A DNA stretch of 64,000 nt from Channa striata (Eukaryota > Chordata > Actinopteri > Anabantiformes > Channidae), in contig CM065173.1 of NCBI GenBank assembly GCA_033026295.1, positions 744,001 through 808,000 of the forward strand, written 5' to 3'. Position numbers and translations under genes: made by a program. Within the stretch, counting starts at the first letter, position 1. Every line of letters begins with the position of its first letter. Shown piece after piece: positions 59,871 to 64,000 of this stretch. The notes beneath the pieces are model-generated. The model made no database searches and had not been told where the DNA came from. It was given only the letters and a program-made list of their open reading frames with translations.

Positions 59871-60514
59871 TAGTGATGTATCGTTCGTGAGGGATTCATT
59901 CCATGTGAACGAATCTTTAATATGACTTGGGAGTAATGAGTCTCTCAGTGAGTGATTCGTTCATTTTCCTGCAGTTTCTTCTCTCGCCACATGGCAGCAG
60001 CTGCATAAGCTCAGTCAGCAGGACAGGAAACAGAAATGATTCGTTCACGACTCACTGAGCTGTGCGGCTGTCTTCGGGTCCTCGTTCTTTTGGCCAACAG
60101 CAAGGACTACAGTTCTTTCACGAGTCGTTCATCCGGATCGATATGGATCTTTATGGATCGTTGTTTTGTTCATTTGTCACGTGACAGCCACCAAGTCACT
60201 GTCGCGCTGTTAAACAACGATGGCAGGGAGGACGCAGGACACAAGTCACTTTATTGTGGTGTGTATTTGCTTTGCTAGGTTTTCACATGGTTGAAATTGC
60301 TTGTGGCAGTTTGTGTATTATAATTTGTCAGCTGAAGCAAACCAGGTCGTCTTCAGTATGTGTTTGAGAACCGCGGCCCTTTTTACAACGACCACAAGAG
60401 GGCTACAGCGTCACGTGGTGTAAGATGAACGACGTGAACGAAATGATTCGTTCAATTTACTGTTGGAGAGTTAAAGATCCGAGTCAGTCAAAAGATTTGT
60501 ATTTCCCATCTCTA
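59871..60514. mobile_element. hAT-type MITE, 644 bp, with perfect 8-bp target duplication
   Basis: The ends are TAGTGATG on the left and, reversed, TAGAGATGGG on the right, typical hAT termini. CTGAGAAT occurs exactly on both sides (59863-59870 and 60515-60522). The interior is rich in GATTCGTTCA and its complement and has no transposase frame. Confidence 0.9.
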
Positions 60515-60522
60515 CTGAGAAT

Positions 60523-61830
60523 GTAACTTATATCAACTGTACGATTGCTGGAAATCCTATAAAACACAGATGTGGCACACTCAAATATTTTATCAGGTTT
60601 TCATTGTGCGTGTCGTTGTTGCCTATGTAATGTCTTCATTGTACATGTCTCCAAAAGATTCCATTACCTAATAAATTGTACTTTTCCATTATTCTTGAAT
60701 ATGCTGTGATCAAACAGGTCATTAATTGTATTTACTCCCTTTGGATCCCATGCTTTTACCTTTTTTGTTTCAGGGTTATGTCTCATCTGTTTGAGATGAG
60801 ATGCCTTAAACAATCTGTGTATTTTAATCCAAACATTCCTTCAATAGGAAAGGATAAGCTTTGACATCATCATGGACTCATTTGAAGTCTGGGTCTTTTA
60901 CCCTCCCACAGACAGTTCTTTACCGATCCATCATGTTGTTTGAAGGGATCATCATTGAAGGATAATCGAATTGTGGCACTATCACCATTTTAATGACATT
61001 TACTTTATCCCACAGTAATAATTTTAGTGTCTTCCACCTTTTCAAGATATACATTTTTTTAACATTAAACATCACCATTTTGTGAGTCCTAGTACCTGAA
61101 TACTTTATACCTGCTGGTATCCATCTGAAGCCAAACTGAGTTATCATACATGGATGACAAGTATTAGATACTGGCATGGCTCCAAGGGATACTGGGAACA
61201 CTTGCAGCCAGAAAGCAGGAAGTCATGACCAATACTGCAACGCTGAAAAATGCCATGTTCTCTGTGGAATTTTACATGTGCTGTAAAGTGCAGCTAAAGG
61301 GAAATAATATTCCAGAGTTCTCATGTAGAGTTATGTGATGGATGTAATTGTCTTATATTGCGGTTCTTGTTAGAGCGTGGTCCGTTAGGAGTATATGTGG
61401 CATCCTGCCGTAAGTTAATCCGTGCGGCGACGGATGCATTGAACAGTCAGTATTGTGTTCAAATGTGTGCATTCATTGCACAGTAAATTCTATACAAAGC
61501 TGCCACCACAGTTATTTTTGTATTCTTTTGCATTATGTTGCACCGTTTTGTATTTTTATATTTCTCAGACTAACAATGTTTGGACAGTTCCCACACTGGA
61601 ATAAGTACAAAGTATGGGTGACACACTTTAGGGCAGACCAACGCATTATGTGAGTGGTACTTTGACGTTTTATTAATCATTTATAAAGTTGAACATAAAT
61701 TTTATTATTCAGAATAAAAAAACAAAAGACATTGTTGTGTGCTGCGCTGATTCTCATTTAACAGGCCACATATCCAACTATTAAGTTATTTTTAATAGTT
61801 ATGGCCAAAGGTTCTAAAAAGGTTGTGAAT
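60523..61830. other. bicd1 intron 1, between the hAT MITE and the hairpin
   Basis: AT-rich, no recognised gene or repeat. Confidence 0.5.
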
Positions 61831-61835
61831 AAAAA

Positions 61836-61900
61836 AGAGGTAAGGGGACAGACACCCTGTCTTGTGGGGCACAAGACAGGGTGTCTGTCCCCTTACCTCT
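61836..61900. repeat. Perfect inverted repeat, 31-bp arms, 3-nt loop
   Basis: 61836-61866 is the exact reverse complement of 61870-61900 with GGG between. Beyond one A/A mismatch, four more A-T pairs extend the stem. No known RNA family was recognised. Confidence 0.97.
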
Positions 61901-62639
61901 ATTTTGAGATATCGAAAAACTGAGACACTATGCCATTTGACCCTGCTGCTGTTTTTGGATTGTTGCAGAGCATTTCAATCCACAAATAAAAACATTCCCC
62001 AATCCAAAGGAAAAAAAAGAAAGAGCTGTAATGAGAAACTTCTGTTTCACTCTGTCAGGTGCTTCTTCTGCATCCAAAGAAAAAGCTGCAATAAGAGTTC
62101 CTTCAGAATGATTAATTGTCATCAGATGCAGTGATCTTCTCAATCTCAATCTTTATTTTTTGGGAGGAATTTGCAATATCAGAGCCTGAACAAATGTTTC
62201 TGGCAGAGATCCAAGTTCAAAGGATTCTAAATATACTGTCAGAATAGGAGCTAGTATATCTAAAAATGTCTTATAGTATTCAATGGTGAGGCCATTCCAC
62301 CGGCGATCTTCCTACTGCCATGGTGGTTCTCACGTCTTTCTATCTAAGGATTGGGCTTGCATCAGTTCAAAGTTGGTAGCTTTAATTTTAAAAATCCACT
62401 GTGGTCGTGGATGAACTTTACACCAGATGAGAGATCCTGTTTTTACCTTTCCGGGTGAAGTGTAAAGATCCCTCACCCCCAGCTGCTGAAGCATCTTCTG
62501 TAGTGAACTGCCGCTGTTTCGGGGACAGCTCTGTAGATGTGTCTGGGAAAATCGATACTCTGCAGTTTGCCCATTCACCTCTCTGTTTCCTGGCTACCCA
62601 AAGCACCTCAAAGCAGCAGTTCAATTTCAGTTCAACTTT

Positions 62640-63000
62640 ATTTATTATCTCAAGGCACTTGACATAATAAAGTCCAGACTATACAGGAATTTTGGGAAAA
62701 CCCAACAAATCCCCCTTGAGCAGCTATAGGCAACAGTGGAGAGGAAAAACTCCCTTTAATGGAAGAAACCTCCAGCAGAACCAGGCTCAGGGTGGGCGGA
62801 CATCTGCCTTGACCGGTTGGGCTGAGTGGAAAACATTGGGCAGTTTGGTAGGACCAGTAGCTGCACACTGGAAGACACACAGCACCAGATCCGGGGACAC
62901 CTGAGGACAGGGACAGAGAGAGGGGGACAGAGAGGGAGAGAGACGATGAGAAAGAAGACACAGAGTTAATGTCCTACAGTGGTGACATATAAATGGTCCC
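62640..63000 (-). repeat. LINE 3' untranslated region and tail, L2/Maui-like
   Basis: Mirror of the tail at 11832-12150: GTCACCACTGTAGGACATTA, then the GGAGTTTTTCCTCTCC block, ending in a GAATTGAAC-type terminus. It is contiguous with the RT fragment on its right. Confidence 0.85.
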
Positions 63001-63460
63001 TTGCAAGTCCCCCAGCACCTGCAAGAGGAGCGTGATAGCTAAAGGCTCTGCCTCCCATTCTGGGAACCAAAACAAGGCCTTGTGGTTCCCAGTGTGTTTA
63101 CGCCCAAACACAATAACTTCAGTTTTATCTGAGTTTAGAAGAAGGAAATTATACGTCATCCAGTCCCTTATTTCTTTTAGACATGCTTATAGTTTGATTA
63201 ATTGATTTGTTCCATCCGGTTTTATAGATAGATATAACTGCGTGTCATCAGCAATGAAAATTTACGTTTTAAATTTATTAGAAAACACAAGTTAGTTTTC
63301 TAATAATGTTGCCTAGAGGAGACATATATAGAGTAAATAGTATTGGTCCTAATACAGAGCCTTGTGGAATTCCATAACTAACTTTTATGTATGTTGAAGA
63401 TTCATCATTAACATAAACAAATTGGAATCTATCTCTGTGCAGACACAGGGCAAAAACCAT
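62974..63460 (-). mobile_element. LINE reverse-transcriptase fragment, same family as 27230-28195
   Basis: Minus strand: DRFQFVYVNDESSTYIKVSY, GIPQGSVLGPILFTLYMSPL, then after a break FLLLNSDKTEVIVFG. An internal deletion joins this to PEWEAEPLAI and the 3' region. Confidence 0.9.
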
Positions 63461-63489
63461 CCAATTTGCTACTTTTCTAAAATGTAGTG

Positions 63490-64000
63490 CTTAGTGCAGA
63501 TAAAGTCGTCATAGTGGGCGATTTTAACATTCATGTAGATGCTGACAGTAACTCCCTCAACACGGCATTTACTTCATTATGAGATTCAATTGGTTTCTCT
63601 CAAAATGTAAAAGAACCCACTCATTGTTTTAGTCACACCCTAGACCTTGTCCTTGCATACGGTATTGAAATTGATAAACTAACAGTATTTCCTCATAATT
63701 CTGTTCTCTCTGACCATTTCCTAATAACATTTGAATTTAGTTTATTGGACTACACAGCAGCTAGAAAAAAGTTTTGCTTCAGTAGGTGTTTATCTGAAAA
63801 CACTGTGAACAAATTTAAGGAAATGATCCCTTCATCATTTACCTCAACACGTACCGATATAACTGAGAGTAGCCTCATTAACTGTACTCCTGTACAAGTT
63901 GATTACCTGACTGATAATTATGCAGCATCTTTACGTTCAATACTTGATAGTGTTGCCCCTCTAAAAAAGAAGGCAGTAATTCTGAACAGGCGATCTCCAT
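63490..64000 (+). mobile_element. LINE endonuclease fragment, opposite strand, runs off the window
   Basis: Plus strand: KVVIVGDFNIHVDADSNSL, one stop, then HTLDLVLAYGIEIDK and VLSDHFLITFEFSL, the C-terminal half of an APE-type endonuclease, followed by the linker toward the RT. It continues beyond 64000. Confidence 0.88.

Overview
The window is vertebrate nuclear DNA, almost certainly from a teleost fish. Its genes are split into short exons with GT-AG introns, the proteins are vertebrate-type, and the repeats are typical of fish genomes (L2/Maui-like LINE tails, other LINEs, a restriction-enzyme-like-endonuclease LINE, Tc1, hAT and BEL/Pao relics). I see no bacterial operon, CRISPR array or phage module. 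Species cannot be fixed from the sequence.

Five protein genes were rebuilt exon by exon, with splice sites and phases checked. From left to right they are ldhb (582-4032, minus, complete, 334 aa), slc25a3 (11128-17467, minus, complete, 356 aa), tmpo (20244-39209, minus, 403 aa in the form assembled), strap (40366-45866, minus, complete, 329 aa) and the first coding exon of bicd1 (47389-47607, plus). Everything after 47608 to the window end behaves as bicd1 intron 1. The four minus-strand genes are tandem; strap and bicd1 are head to head. The strap 3' end and the tmpo promoter are only a few hundred bases apart. As I recall human positions, STRAP, LDHB and BICD1 lie on 12p and TMPO and SLC25A3 on 12q, so this block joins loci that are far apart in human.

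The genes do not form a pathway. Each has a separate role: lactate/pyruvate interconversion (ldhb), phosphate and copper import into mitochondria (slc25a3), nuclear envelope and lamina tethering (tmpo), WD40 scaffold for TGF-beta signalling and the SMN complex (strap), and dynein cargo adaptor (bicd1). Notable gene-level features are a mutually exclusive exon pair in slc25a3, a frame-neutral cassette exon in tmpo with a CAGCAG acceptor, and GC-rich promoters with recognisable motifs.

The rest is intergenic or intronic DNA with many degraded transposons. The best-defined are a hAT element with a perfect 8-bp target duplication and a Tc1 remnant nested inside it (20673-21581), a second hAT-type MITE with a perfect 8-bp duplication (59871-60514), a LINE with an inverted 5' part (62640-64000), and two copies of the same LINE 3' end (43883 and 49590). 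Two perfect near-palindromes stand out as unexplained: 4560-4602 in the ldhb promoter and 61836-61900 in bicd1 intron 1. I did not find a convincing new biological system; the palindromes are the most unusual signals.
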